The translations under genes were made by a program, and so were the position numbers. Of a stretch of DNA of 42,908 nucleotides, positions 1 to 7,880 are shown in pieces (positions within the stretch are counted from its first letter, which is position 1; each line of letters begins with the position of its first letter). The notes beneath the pieces were generated by a model. It was not told the origin of the DNA and made no database searches. It was given only the letters and a program-made list of their open reading frames with translations. This stretch comes from Streptomyces bobili (GTDB lineage Bacteria; Actinomycetota; Actinomycetes; Streptomycetales; Streptomycetaceae), in the NCBI RefSeq assembly GCF_002154575.1, contig NZ_MUBA01000272.1, positions 1-42,908 on the forward strand, in the 5' to 3' direction.

Positions 1-288
1 GATGCGTCCGTCGGCCTTGTGCACGGCGTCGGTGACCGTGCGCCAGCCGGCGATGTGCTCCTCGGAGTAGATGCCGGGGGTGAGGATGTAGCCCTGCCCG
101 TCGGCGTTGGGCTGGGTGCCCTCGGTGATGATGAAGGAGTGGGAGGCGCGCTGGGCGTAGTACTCGGCGTTCAGCTCGGTGGGTACGCCTTCCGGCGTGG
201 ACCGGTCCCGCGTCATGGGCGCCATCGCCAGTCGGTGCGGCAGGGAGATCTCTCCGACGACGATCGGGTTCCACAGGGCGTTCGACAT
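1..288 (-). CDS. Old Yellow Enzyme-family NADH:flavin oxidoreductase (3' end outside window)
   Basis: Only the first 96 residues are inside the window; the gene runs off base 1. The start is the ATG at 288-286, preceded by an AAGGAA ribosome binding site. The opening (NPIVVGEISLPHRLAMAPMT, then a TPEGVPTELNAEYYAQRAS stretch and an IITEGT strand) matches the start of the FMN-binding TIM barrel of OYE/NemA-type enzymes. This family uses NAD(P)H to reduce activated C=C bonds of enones, maleimides and quinones, and of nitro compounds. It lies 170 bp downstream of an SDR gene on the same strand, so both probably answer to the TetR regulator at 1569. The active-site tyrosine and histidines further in cannot be seen. 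Confidence 0.9.
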   Translation of the reverse strand, partial: MSNALWNPIVVGEISLPHRLAMAPMTRDRSTPEGVPTELNAEYYAQRASHSFIITEGTQPNADGQGYILTPGIYSEEHIAGWRTVTDAVHKADGRI

Positions 289-458
289 GGATGCTTCCTT
301 GCATAAGGGTGAGAGCTGTGACAGGTGGGACTGCCGGGAGCGGCACGTACGCGGTGACCGGCACGGACCCGTTGCGTCCGGACGTCCGTAGCCGCAAGGG
401 GCCGTTGCGCGGGGGCCGTTGACACAAGGTGACTACGGCCCTGGAGTCGGGGTAGCGG

Positions 459-1250
459 TCAGCCGCGGTAGCGGGCGGCCGGGACCTTCTGCGACAGGTT
501 CGGGACGAGCGCCTGGCGTGCCTTCTCGAACGACTCCCAGTCGCTGATTTCCGGCAGCGACAGGATGGTGACGGGCTCCCCCGCGTCGAGGCCGGCGAGC
601 GCGGCGTCGACGGCGTCGTCCACGCTCATGACCCACTCGTCGGGGAACGCTTCGAGGTCGACGCCGGAGCCGTCCCAGAGTTCGGTGCGGACAGCGCCCG
701 GCAGCACGGCCTGAACGGTGACGGGGCTCTCGGCGAGTTCCTGCTGCAGGGCCTGGGTGAACGTCAGCACGTAGCTCTTGGTGCCGCTGTAGACGGCGCT
801 GACGGGCAGGATGTTGAGAGCCATGGCAGAGGAGATGTTCACCACGGTGCCGTGCCCGCGGGCCTTCAGCCCCGGCAGGACGGCGATGGTCAGCCTGGTC
901 AACGCTGTCACGTTGAGGTTGATCAGCGCCTCGTAGGCCGCCGCGTCGGAGCCGGTCAGTGGGGTGAGCAGCGCACCGCCGGCATTGTTGATGAGTATCT
1001 CGATGCTCTCGTCGGTCCTCAGCCGCTCCTCGACCACGGAGATCTGTGCCGCGTCGGTGAGGTCGGCGGTGACGACATCGACAGCGCGGCCCGTGCGGCT
1101 GCGGATGTCCGACGCCAGTGTCTCCAGCCGCGCGGTGTTCCGGGCCACCAGGATCAGGTCGTAGCCACGGTCGGCAAGCCGCTGCGCGTAAGCGGTTCCC
1201 AGGCCGGCGGACGCGCCGGTGACGACAGCGGTCTTGTTCTGCGTGGTCAT
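459..1250 (-). CDS. short-chain dehydrogenase/reductase (classical SDR)
   Basis: This 263-residue protein has normal length for a classical SDR. The NAD(P)-binding glycine motif TGASAGLG is at residues 11-18, NNAGG at about 88-92, the catalytic serine at about 140-141 and the Y-x3-K pair at Y154/K158. Arg37 after the second strand (LVARN) suggests NADP(H) preference. The substrate cannot be told from sequence. It is transcribed away from the TetR gene at 1569 and toward the Old Yellow Enzyme gene. A palindromic site at 1306-1327 sits 56 bp before the start and matches one in front of the TetR gene, so repression by that TetR protein is likely. A role in carbonyl or electrophile detoxification is inferred from context. 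Confidence 0.92.
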   Translation of the reverse strand: MTTQNKTAVVTGASAGLGTAYAQRLADRGYDLILVARNTARLETLASDIRSRTGRAVDVVTADLTDAAQISVVEERLRTDESIEILINNAGGALLTPLTGSDAAAYEALINLNVTALTRLTIAVLPGLKARGHGTVVNISSAMALNILPVSAVYSGTKSYVLTFTQALQQELAESPVTVQAVLPGAVRTELWDGSGVDLEAFPDEWVMSVDDAVDAALAGLDAGEPVTILSLPEISDWESFEKARQALVPNLSQKVPAARYRG

Positions 1251-1305
1251 GGGTGGATCTCATTTCTGGTCTGGCGGGTGAGCAGGGCCGAACCGTCGCC
1301 CTCAC

Positions 1306-1327
1306 TTAGATTACGATAACTATCTAA
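1306..1327. promoter_or_regulatory. putative TetR operator upstream of the SDR gene
   Basis: Inverted repeat TTAGAT-N10-ATCTAA. The core TAGAT-N10-ATCTA recurs with the same spacer length in front of the divergent TetR gene (1528-1555). It lies in an AT-rich patch of otherwise GC-rich DNA. Confidence 0.65.
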
Positions 1328-1527
1328 TCGGTTCCAGTCAACGACCCCACCGGCGGGCGGCCTTGTCGCCGGCAGATCGAGGTGGGCGGGGTCGCACCAC
1401 CGCGTGCGCGCCCGCGCCCTGGAACAGCTCCACGCACGACGGCAGGCCGGGCCCGATGCGAGTGCGGGCCAGGAAAAAAGGCAGGCGATCCCGAGGCCGT
1501 CACAACCGGCGGCCCGGCGCTTCGGAT

Positions 1528-1555
1528 ACGATAGATGCGAATTACTATCTATCGT
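1528..1555. promoter_or_regulatory. putative TetR autoregulatory operator
   Basis: A 28-bp palindrome with perfect 9-bp arms (ACGATAGAT-N10-ATCTATCGT), ending 13 bp before the TetR start codon. It shares the TAGAT-N10-ATCTA core with 1306-1327. Binding here would block the TetR promoter, as expected for autoregulation. Confidence 0.7.
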
Positions 1556-1568
1556 GGGCAGGTGACTG

Positions 1569-2135
1569 ATGAGTCGCGTTTCCCAGGCACAAGCGATCGA
1601 GAACCGCAGGCGCGCGGTCGCCGCGGCCTCCCAGCTCTTCCGGGAGCGCGGCGTGAACGGCATCAGCGTCGCCGATCTGATGAAGTCCATCGGGCTGACC
1701 ACGGGCGGCTTCTACAAGCAGTTCGCCTCCAAGGAGGCCCTGGTCGCCGAGGCGGCTCAAGCCGCTTTCGGGGACCTGGACCTGCTCCTCGCGTCATTCG
1801 ACACGGATCACGGCGATCACGACACGGCGCGCGGCGCCCTCGTCGACTACTACCTGTCGACCGAGCACCGCGACCAGCCCGGCACGGGTTGCCCCACCGC
1901 GGGATTCGCGGGTGACGTGGCTCGCGAGCCCACGGCCGAGGAGGTGCGCGAGACGTACGCGACCGGGGTCGAGCACTTCGCCGCATGGATGGCGACCGAC
2001 TCCGACGACGGCCTTCCCGTGGTGGCCACCCTGGTCGGAGCGCTCCTCCTCGCGCGGGCCACGGCGGGCACGGAACTGTCGGACAAGATCCTTGAGTCGA
2101 CCCACAAAGCCGTGACCGCACCGCCCGCATCCTGA
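1569..2135 (+). CDS. TetR/AcrR-family transcriptional repressor
   Basis: This 188-residue protein has an N-terminal helix-turn-helix at about residues 26-58, with the recognition-helix signature GLTTGGFYKQFASKEAL. The C-terminal ligand domain carries a GCPTAGFAGDVARE stretch seen in a TetR subgroup often located beside oxidoreductases. The ATG at 1569 follows a weak GGGCAGG-type ribosome binding site and a 28-bp palindrome. It is divergent from the SDR gene, and two sites with the same core flank the shared intergenic region. The simplest reading is a repressor of itself and of the SDR/OYE genes, released by a reactive small molecule. The inducer is unknown. Confidence 0.93.
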   Translation: MSRVSQAQAIENRRRAVAAASQLFRERGVNGISVADLMKSIGLTTGGFYKQFASKEALVAEAAQAAFGDLDLLLASFDTDHGDHDTARGALVDYYLSTEHRDQPGTGCPTAGFAGDVAREPTAEEVRETYATGVEHFAAWMATDSDDGLPVVATLVGALLLARATAGTELSDKILESTHKAVTAPPAS

Positions 2136-2415
2136 CCCGGAGCCTTGACGGGCCTTGCGGCTGCGGCGGCCCAGCCGCAGCCGCACACTTTGGCGAGAGA
2201 CGGCCGAGCGAGCCGCAGCCGCGCCGACCGACGGCCGGCCACCCGCGCGCCCGCCCGCGGCGACGCCCCCATGCCCGATCGCCCAGGACGCACTCGATCC
2301 GCTCCCTGCCGCCGAGGTGCGGCGCGGCGCGCACAGGGCAGCGTGCGCCGGCCCACAGCAGCCGTGATCGCCCGCTTCGGCCGCCCTGGCATCCGTACGG
2401 GTGATTCCAGCCTCA
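2136..2415. other. intergenic stretch without a recognisable gene
   Basis: The 280 bp after the TetR stop codon contain only overlapping GC-rich frames without conserved motifs. No repeat or RNA gene was recognised. It leads into the promoter-like element at 2416-2451. Confidence 0.5.
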
Positions 2416-2451
2416 CCTGAGTTTACTTTCATATACTCAGGAAGTAGCGTC
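2416..2451. promoter_or_regulatory. putative HxlR-type operator/promoter before the quinone-reductase-like gene
   Basis: AT-rich island with two nested inverted repeats: CCTGAGT-N12-ACTCAGG (2416-2441) and TACTTTC-N9-GGAAGTA (2424-2446). The second resembles TACT/AGTA-type sites of HxlR/YodB-family redox regulators (family knowledge). A close copy lies at 4939-4969. The oxidoreductase start codon is about 105 bp downstream. Confidence 0.5.
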
Positions 2452-2557
2452 GTCGCCAACACGTCAACCCGGCCGCACACGAGAAACGGGCGCGCAGGGG
2501 AACTTGCGCGAGGAATCGGCATCGACCACCGCACCACCACCCAGAAAGGCGGCCGGC

Positions 2558-3571
2558 ATGAAGGCATTCGTCGTCGAGAAGTACGGCAAGGACGGCGCAC
2601 GCGCCGCGGAGGTACCCGAACCCACCGTCGGAGACCGTGACGTCCTGGTCAGAGTGAGCGCCTCCAGTATCAACCCGCTGGACAAAATGGTCCGGAACGG
2701 GGAGTTCAAGCAGCTCCTCAAGTACAAGCCTCCGTTCACGCTCGGCCACGACGTGGCCGGTGTCGTGACCCGGGTCGGCCCCGCCGTACACGGCTTCGAG
2801 GTCGGCGACGAGGTCTACGCCCGTCCTCGCGACCTGCGGATCGGAGGCTTCGCGGAGTTCATCGCGATCGACATGGACGACGTGGCGCCCAAGCCGGCCT
2901 CCCTCACCCTCCAGGAGGCAGCCGCGGTGCCGCTGGTGGCCCTGGCCGCCTGGCAGGTCCTCGTCGACCGTGCCGACGTGAAGCCCGGACAGAAGGTGCT
3001 CGTCCACGCCGGTGCCGGTGGCCTCGGCTCGACGGTCATCCAACTCGCCAAGCACCTCGGCGCCACCGTGGCCACGACCGCGAACACCCGCAGCGAGAAG
3101 CTGGTCAGGAGCCTCGGTGCCGACGTCGTCGTCGACTACACCAAGGAGGACTTCTCGAAGGTGCTGTCCGGGTACGACCTGGTGCTCGACTCCCTGGGCG
3201 GAGCGAACCTCGAAAAGTCGCTGACCGTGCTGAAGCCGGGCGGCCTGGCCATCAGCGTCGTCGGCCCGCCGGACGCCGGCTTCGCCAAACAGCTCGGCGC
3301 CCCCTCGTTCATCGCCGCGGTGATGAGCTTCCTCAGCCGCAACGTGCGCAAGCAGGCGAAGACGCTGGGCGTGCGCTACCAGTTCTTCTTCATGGAGGCC
3401 AACGGCTCCCAGCTCCGCGAACTCGGTGCCCTCTACGACAGCGGGAAGCTCCGCCCGGTCATCGACAGCACCTTCCCGTTCGACCGGACGCTCGAAGCGA
3501 TGGCGCACGTCGAGCAGGGCCGTACCAAGGCCGGGAAGGTCGTGGTCTCGATGGTGCCCGGCAACGACTGA
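2558..3571 (+). CDS. NADP-dependent zinc-free alcohol dehydrogenase / quinone oxidoreductase-like protein
   Basis: This 337-residue medium-chain dehydrogenase/reductase is of normal length. The ATG at 2558 (MKAFVVEKYG) is chosen because AAAGG precedes it and family members start here; an ATG 54 bp upstream is in frame but adds a low-complexity extension. The GroES-like domain includes INPLDKMVRNG and a GHDVAGVV strand. The cofactor domain has HAGAGGLGSTVIQLAK, the nucleotide loop. The cysteine cluster and catalytic zinc ligands of true alcohol dehydrogenases are absent. Such enzymes reduce quinones or enones with NADPH. The upstream element at 2416-2451 suggests control by a redox-sensing HxlR-type repressor, which is not encoded nearby. 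Confidence 0.9.
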   Translation: MKAFVVEKYGKDGARAAEVPEPTVGDRDVLVRVSASSINPLDKMVRNGEFKQLLKYKPPFTLGHDVAGVVTRVGPAVHGFEVGDEVYARPRDLRIGGFAEFIAIDMDDVAPKPASLTLQEAAAVPLVALAAWQVLVDRADVKPGQKVLVHAGAGGLGSTVIQLAKHLGATVATTANTRSEKLVRSLGADVVVDYTKEDFSKVLSGYDLVLDSLGGANLEKSLTVLKPGGLAISVVGPPDAGFAKQLGAPSFIAAVMSFLSRNVRKQAKTLGVRYQFFFMEANGSQLRELGALYDSGKLRPVIDSTFPFDRTLEAMAHVEQGRTKAGKVVVSMVPGND

Positions 3572-3797
3572 GACGGTGCCGGTCACAGACCCTCCGTCCG
3601 GCACGGTCACCGCAGGGGCCGCCGACACCCGCGCGCGATCCACCGCGACCGCGGTCGCGCGGAGCCGCTGAGGCAGGCGTCCCGATGCCGATACCGATCC
3701 CGATGCGCATGCCGTACGCCGGCGGCCGGCGGCTTACGCCTGCTCGCGACACCGCGCGCCAAGCGCTTCCCTCCGACCATGCTCACGGCGGACACGC
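3572..3797. other. short intergenic region, convergent gene ends
   Basis: Lies between two convergent genes. It contains a CCGATN-type repetitive run at about 3681-3712. No gene or clear terminator hairpin was recognised. Confidence 0.4.
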
Positions 3798-4808
3798 TCA
3801 GGACGGCAGCGTCGGGCCGCCGGGTGACGCTCGTCGCCAGACGGGAGTGCGGTCCTTGTCGACCAGGGCCGCACGGACGCCCTCCAGGAAGTCCGGCGTG
3901 CGGACCGTCGTACGCGTGAGGGCGAGTTCGGCGGCGAGGCACTCGCGCAACGTGCGCTGCCTGCCACCGGCGAGCAGGGCGTGAGTGATCTCCAGGCTCT
4001 GCGGCGAGGCGGACTCCAGGGCGAGCGAGGCGGCTGCCGCCCAGGGTGAGCCGAGGTGGCGCAGCCGTTTCTCGATCCCACCGAGGGCCGGTGCGCCGAA
4101 CGCCCAGTCGACCTCTCCGCGTACCTGCGCCAGCCCGCTCTCCTCGACCGGGGAACGGCCGGCGAGGCGGTTCAGGACCACGTCCACCGGGTCGCCGGAG
4201 CTGCCGGCCAGGGCATCGCCGACCGCGTCGAGCCTGTCCGCGGGGACGAAGTGCGTGGCCAGTCCCGTGTACAGGGCGTCGGCCGCGTCGAGCCGGTGCC
4301 CGGTCAGACCCAGGTACATGCCGATCGCACCGGGCAGCCTCGGCAGGAAGTAGCTGGCCCCGACGTCCGGGAAGAACCCGATCGCGGTCTCGGGCATGGC
4401 CAGCACCGCGCGCTCGGTGACGACGCGGAAGCCGCCGTGGACGGAAAGACCGAGACCGCCGCCCATGCACAGGCCGTCGATGAGCGAGACGACCGGCACG
4501 GGATACTCCGCGATCCGGGCGTTGAGCCGGTACTCGGAGGCGAAGAACCGTTCACTGGCCTCGGCGTCCCCGGCCAGGCTGTGCTCGCGGATCGTGCGGA
4601 TGTCTCCGCCGGCACAGAACGCCTTCGTGCTGGTACTGGCGAGCACCACGGCGGACAGCGGCGTGCGCTCCCACCCGGCGAGCACCCGGTCGATGGCGGC
4701 GACCATGTCTGTGGTCAGGGCGTTGAGCGCCTTGGGCCGGTTCAAAAGGATCCGGCCGACGCCCCGGTGGACGTCGGCGAGAATCCCGACCGCGGGGGCA
4801 TCAGTCAT
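3798..4808 (-). CDS. 3-hydroxyisobutyryl-CoA hydrolase-type enoyl-CoA hydratase family protein
   Basis: This 336-residue protein is longer than plain crotonases and matches the ECH_2/HIBCH subfamily. The oxyanion-hole segments are AFCAGGD at about residues 63-69 and CMGGGLGLS at about 114-122. The HIBCH-typical PETAIGFFPDVGASYFLP stretch follows, containing the acidic residues used for thioester hydrolysis in this subfamily. The family releases 3-hydroxyisobutyrate from its CoA ester in valine breakdown, limiting methacrylyl-CoA, which is an electrophile. No other valine-pathway gene is nearby. The ATG at 4808 has only a weak upstream GGACGG. The neighbours deal with reactive carbonyls, which fits a protective role (inference). 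Confidence 0.85.
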   Translation of the reverse strand: MTDAPAVGILADVHRGVGRILLNRPKALNALTTDMVAAIDRVLAGWERTPLSAVVLASTSTKAFCAGGDIRTIREHSLAGDAEASERFFASEYRLNARIAEYPVPVVSLIDGLCMGGGLGLSVHGGFRVVTERAVLAMPETAIGFFPDVGASYFLPRLPGAIGMYLGLTGHRLDAADALYTGLATHFVPADRLDAVGDALAGSSGDPVDVVLNRLAGRSPVEESGLAQVRGEVDWAFGAPALGGIEKRLRHLGSPWAAAASLALESASPQSLEITHALLAGGRQRTLRECLAAELALTRTTVRTPDFLEGVRAALVDKDRTPVWRRASPGGPTLPS

Positions 4809-4935
4809 CGGTCGCCGTCCGCGCGTAGCCGGCTGTCGTGGCCATCATGTTCCTCACTCGCCGGGTGTCAGGCGTGGCAGTGCGCCCAGAAAGATCCTGA
4901 CACAGGGCTCGGAACGCACCCACGACCCCTCTGCG

Positions 4936-4969
4936 TTCACTTTCCCATACCCAGCAAGCGCGTAGCGTC
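4936..4969. promoter_or_regulatory. second copy of the HxlR-type operator-like element, orphan
   Basis: Bases 4939-4958 match 2425-2444 at 16 of 20 positions (ACTTTC, ATAC, CAG and AAG blocks in the same spacing). The trailing TAGCGTC is also kept, shifted by 4 bp. Here no convincing gene starts just downstream on the plus strand. It lies 128 bp before the minus-strand hydrolase gene. Confidence 0.4.
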
Positions 4970-5431
4970 ATGACCGTCCACCGGTATCCGCGCGGCCGGG
5001 CAGCGATCCGGCCGTCGCCGCGACGCGGGTGGCGCCCATGTCTTGCGACGCGTTCCGGTCGTCCCGGAAATCCGCGGAAATCGGCCTTGCCGAGATCCGG
5101 GGCGGCGCCATCCCTGCGATGGCCACTTGAAATTATGTTCATAATATTACGCACGTAAGACGACAAGGCGCAAGCAAGTCCTCCACCCGCCCGCCCGCGT
5201 GCGCGGCGCCCTGGGCGGGACCATGCTGAGAGATGACGCCCGCATCGGGCCCCGCGCGGACCGCGCGGAGCGACCCCCGGAAACCGACGGCCTCTCACCC
5301 GCCGCTCCCCACCGACGTCTGACCGCAGCCGCTGCACTCCTTTCGGAGCCGAAGCCCCCTTCGGAACCGGAGCCGAAGCCCCCCTCGGAGCCCGAAGCTT
5401 TCCCGAACGCACGGAGCACGCGGAGTACGTG
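4970..5431. other. gene-poor intergenic region with an AT-rich double palindrome and a short direct repeat
   Basis: No convincing gene was found. At 5127-5158 there is an AT-rich island with TTGAAA, the palindrome ATTATG-TT-CATAAT (5132-5145) and then TTACG-CA-CGTAA (5147-5158), which looks like a promoter overlapped by operators. At 5344-5359 and 5368-5383 a 16-bp unit (CGGAGCCGAAGCCCCC) repeats with a 24-bp period, and a degraded third copy starts at 5386. These lie directly before the FAD oxidase gene. Confidence 0.45.
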
Positions 5432-6817
5432 ATGACTACGAGCAACGCCCCCGATCTGTTCGCCCTCTCCCGGATCCAGGGGCCGGTACTGCACCCCGGC
5501 GACGACGGCTACGACGCCGAACTGACCGGCTTCAATTTGGCCGTACGGCACAGTCCGAACGTGGTGGTCGGGGCGACCGGCACCGGCGACGTGGTGGCCG
5601 CGATGCGCTGGGCCGCCGCCACCGGCACGCCCGTCGCCGTGCAGGCCACCGGCCACGGGGCCAACTCACCCGTCGACAGCGGCCTGTTGATCAACACCGC
5701 GCGCATGACGGACGTCAGGATCGACCCGGCCGTGCGCAGGGCGACGATCTGCGCCGGTGCGAAGTGGCGGCACGTCCTCGATGCCGCCGCCCCGCACGGT
5801 CTCGCCGCCCTCAACGGCACCTCGACCGACGCCGGAGCCGTCGGCTACACCGTGGGCGGAGGCCTGCCGGTGCTGGGCCGGGCCTACGGCTACGCCGCCG
5901 ACATGGTCCGCTCCTTCCACGTCGTCACCCCCGACGGCACTCTCCGCACGGCCAGTGACATCGAGGAACCCGAACTGTTCTGGGCCCTGCGCGGCGGTAA
6001 GGGCAACGTCGGCGTGGTCACCGACATGGTCACCGAGCTGATCCCGCTGTCCCGCGTCCTCGGCGGCGGCGTCTTCTGCCCCGGCGAACACGCCGGAGCC
6101 CTGCTGACCGCCTGGGCCGACTGGACACGCACGGTCCCGGAGCGGATGTGCAGCACGTTCACCGTGCTGCGCATGCCGCCACTGCCGCAGATCCCCGAGC
6201 CACTGCGCGGCGGCTTCTTCGCCCGCGTCGCCATCGCCTGGCCCGGCGACCCGGCGGAGGGCGACGCCCTCCTCGCCCCCATCCGGGCGGCGGCGCCGGT
6301 CGTCCTCGACACGGTGCACGACATGCCGTACACAGAGGTCGACGCCATCCACATAGATCCGCAGGACCCCCTCCCGGCACGGGAGTCGTGCACCCTGCTG
6401 CGCGACCTGACGCCGGACGTCATCGCCGCCTTCCTCGGCCAGTGCGGCCCGGCGGCGGCGCCCGACTACCCGCTGCTGCTGGTCGGGCTGCGGCACATGG
6501 GCGGCGCGCTGGCCCGGCCCGGCCCCACCGGGGACGCGATCTGCGCCCGCGACGCCGGTTACCTGGTGGAGTCGGTGGGCGTCCTGCCGGACCCGGACGC
6601 GGCCAGGGCCGTGGAGGCCGCCACCGTCGCCCTGTACACCGCCCTGCTGCCCTACGGAACCGGCCGCACCATGGTCAACCTCCACGGCCGCCCCGGCGAC
6701 GACACCGACCGGGCCCGCGCCTGGACCCCGGAGGTGTACTCACGTCTGTGCGCGGACAAGACGGCCTACGACCCCCAGAACCTGCTCCGCTTCGGACACG
6801 CCGTCCACACCGCCTAG
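5432..6817 (+). CDS. FAD-binding oxidoreductase, berberine-bridge-enzyme type
   Basis: This 461-residue protein has the two-domain plan of FAD-linked oxidases. A PCMH-type FAD-binding domain covers about residues 40-210, and the BBE C-terminal tail ends in YDPQNLLRFGH. His75 in QATGHGAN is the likely covalent FAD attachment site. The position that carries the second (cysteinyl) FAD link in bicovalent members appears to be glycine/tyrosine in GAVGYTVGGG, so single attachment is expected. The ATG at 5432 is preferred over the overlapping GTG at 5429 because GGAG lies at a better distance (6 nt). Members oxidise sugars, alcohols or specialised metabolites and pass electrons to oxygen. The substrate is unknown, and there is no partner gene in the same transcript. 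Confidence 0.9.
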   Translation: MTTSNAPDLFALSRIQGPVLHPGDDGYDAELTGFNLAVRHSPNVVVGATGTGDVVAAMRWAAATGTPVAVQATGHGANSPVDSGLLINTARMTDVRIDPAVRRATICAGAKWRHVLDAAAPHGLAALNGTSTDAGAVGYTVGGGLPVLGRAYGYAADMVRSFHVVTPDGTLRTASDIEEPELFWALRGGKGNVGVVTDMVTELIPLSRVLGGGVFCPGEHAGALLTAWADWTRTVPERMCSTFTVLRMPPLPQIPEPLRGGFFARVAIAWPGDPAEGDALLAPIRAAAPVVLDTVHDMPYTEVDAIHIDPQDPLPARESCTLLRDLTPDVIAAFLGQCGPAAAPDYPLLLVGLRHMGGALARPGPTGDAICARDAGYLVESVGVLPDPDAARAVEAATVALYTALLPYGTGRTMVNLHGRPGDDTDRARAWTPEVYSRLCADKTAYDPQNLLRFGHAVHTA

Positions 6818-7052
6818 CCCGCCAAGGACACGACCCGAGGCCTTGCCTCTGCTTCCGGCCGACCGACAGACAGGCACTTCCGCGAACTCGCCGGCCGGCG
6901 GTGGCCCGCAGCCGTCCGTCCCGAAGGTGCGTGCGAGGTCCCGCGGTGTTGGAATTGGAGGCGGCAATGAGCGCGGTCGGCAGGGCTCGGCCGGCGCACC
7001 GCCGAAGGCGGCGGACCATCGAAGGCGGCGGACCGCCAGGCGAGGAGTCGGT

Positions 7053-7505
7053 ATGAGCGTCGACGAATTCTCCGAGATGGGACCTGTCGACTACCTGATC
7101 CTGGAGTTCCCCGGTAACCGCATGACCGGCGAAGGCCTGCCTCTCCTGCTCGACCTCGTCGACCGGCACATCATCCGGGTCCTGGACCTGTCCTTCGTCC
7201 GCAAGGACGAGGACGGCTCGGTCAGAGCGCTCAAGCTCGCCGACATGGACGGCGACGGGCAGCTCGACCTGTCCGTGTTCGAGGGCGCCTCCTCGGGCCT
7301 GCTCGGCGACGACGACCTGGAGGAGGCCGCCGCCGTTCTCGAACCCGGCAACTCCGCGGGCGTCATCGTGTACGAGAACCTGTGGGCCGCACCGCTGGCA
7401 ACGGCCCTGCGCCGCAGCGGAGCCAGGATGGTGGCCAACGGCAGGATCCCGACCGAGGACCTCCTGCTCACCCTGGAGGCCGCCGAGGCCCGGTCCGCCT
7501 CCTAG
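7053..7505 (+). CDS. DUF6325/DUF1269-like small stress-associated protein
   Basis: The 150-residue protein starts at ATG 7053, five bases after GAGGAG (7042-7047). It opens with GPVDYLILEFPGNRMTGEGL and contains VLDLSFVRKDEDGSV and a C-terminal GRIPTEDL stretch. This pattern is shared by actinobacterial DUF6325/DUF1269 proteins, which often lie beside SHOCT-domain genes. No catalytic motif is visible, and there is no signal peptide or strong membrane segment. It probably forms an operon with the SHOCT protein 52 bp downstream. Function is unknown; a general-stress or membrane-homeostasis role is inferred only from such pairings. Confidence 0.8.
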   Translation: MSVDEFSEMGPVDYLILEFPGNRMTGEGLPLLLDLVDRHIIRVLDLSFVRKDEDGSVRALKLADMDGDGQLDLSVFEGASSGLLGDDDLEEAAAVLEPGNSAGVIVYENLWAAPLATALRRSGARMVANGRIPTEDLLLTLEAAEARSAS

Positions 7506-7557
7506 GCCCTGTCAGGGCCTAGCGGCCGACGCCCGACCGACGACAAGGACAGCTGCC

Positions 7558-7857
7558 ATGCCTGGTCTACTCCGCGGGGTCGCCCGCACCGCAGTCATCT
7601 CCGGCACCGCCACCGCCGTATCCAACCGCGTGTCACGACGCCAGGCCGGCCGATGGGCGCAGCAGGACTACAAGCAGCCCGCCGCGGCGCCGAACCAGCA
7701 GGTCTACGCCGCCCCCGCGCCTCCCCCCGAGCCCGCGGCCGCGGCGTCGATGGACACGAAGATCTCCCAGTTGAAGGAGCTCTCGCAGCTCAAGGAGCAA
7801 GGGGTCCTGTCCGAGGCCGAGTTCGCGGCCCAGAAGGGCCGCATCCTGGAACTCTGA
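7558..7857 (+). CDS. SHOCT-domain small protein
   Basis: This 99-residue protein has an N-terminal GLLRGVARTAVISGTA helix, a proline/alanine-rich middle (residues about 40-63), and a C-terminal SHOCT motif (ISQLKELSQLKEQGVLSEAE followed by F-x2-QKGRIL). SHOCT is a short helical domain found at protein ends and thought to mediate oligomerisation or docking. The start follows GGACAG. It is paired with the upstream small protein in the same direction and converges on the DUF2254 gene 23 bp away. A partner role is inferred; no enzyme activity is suggested. Confidence 0.85.
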   Translation: MPGLLRGVARTAVISGTATAVSNRVSRRQAGRWAQQDYKQPAAAPNQQVYAAPAPPPEPAAAASMDTKISQLKELSQLKEQGVLSEAEFAAQKGRILEL

Positions 7858-7880
7858 GCGGACCGCGGGCCCGGACCAGC

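Noticed and set aside
4970..5158. 62-codon frame starting just after the second HxlR-type element
   Set aside because: Arginine/proline-rich with no conserved pattern and crossing the AT-rich operator island; not credible as a protein.
5199..5432. 77-codon plus-strand frame with SEPKPP repeats ending on the FAD oxidase start
   Set aside because: Composition is that of random GC-rich sequence, there is no good ribosome site, and the repeat is a DNA-level 24-bp tandem. The stop/start overlap looks accidental.
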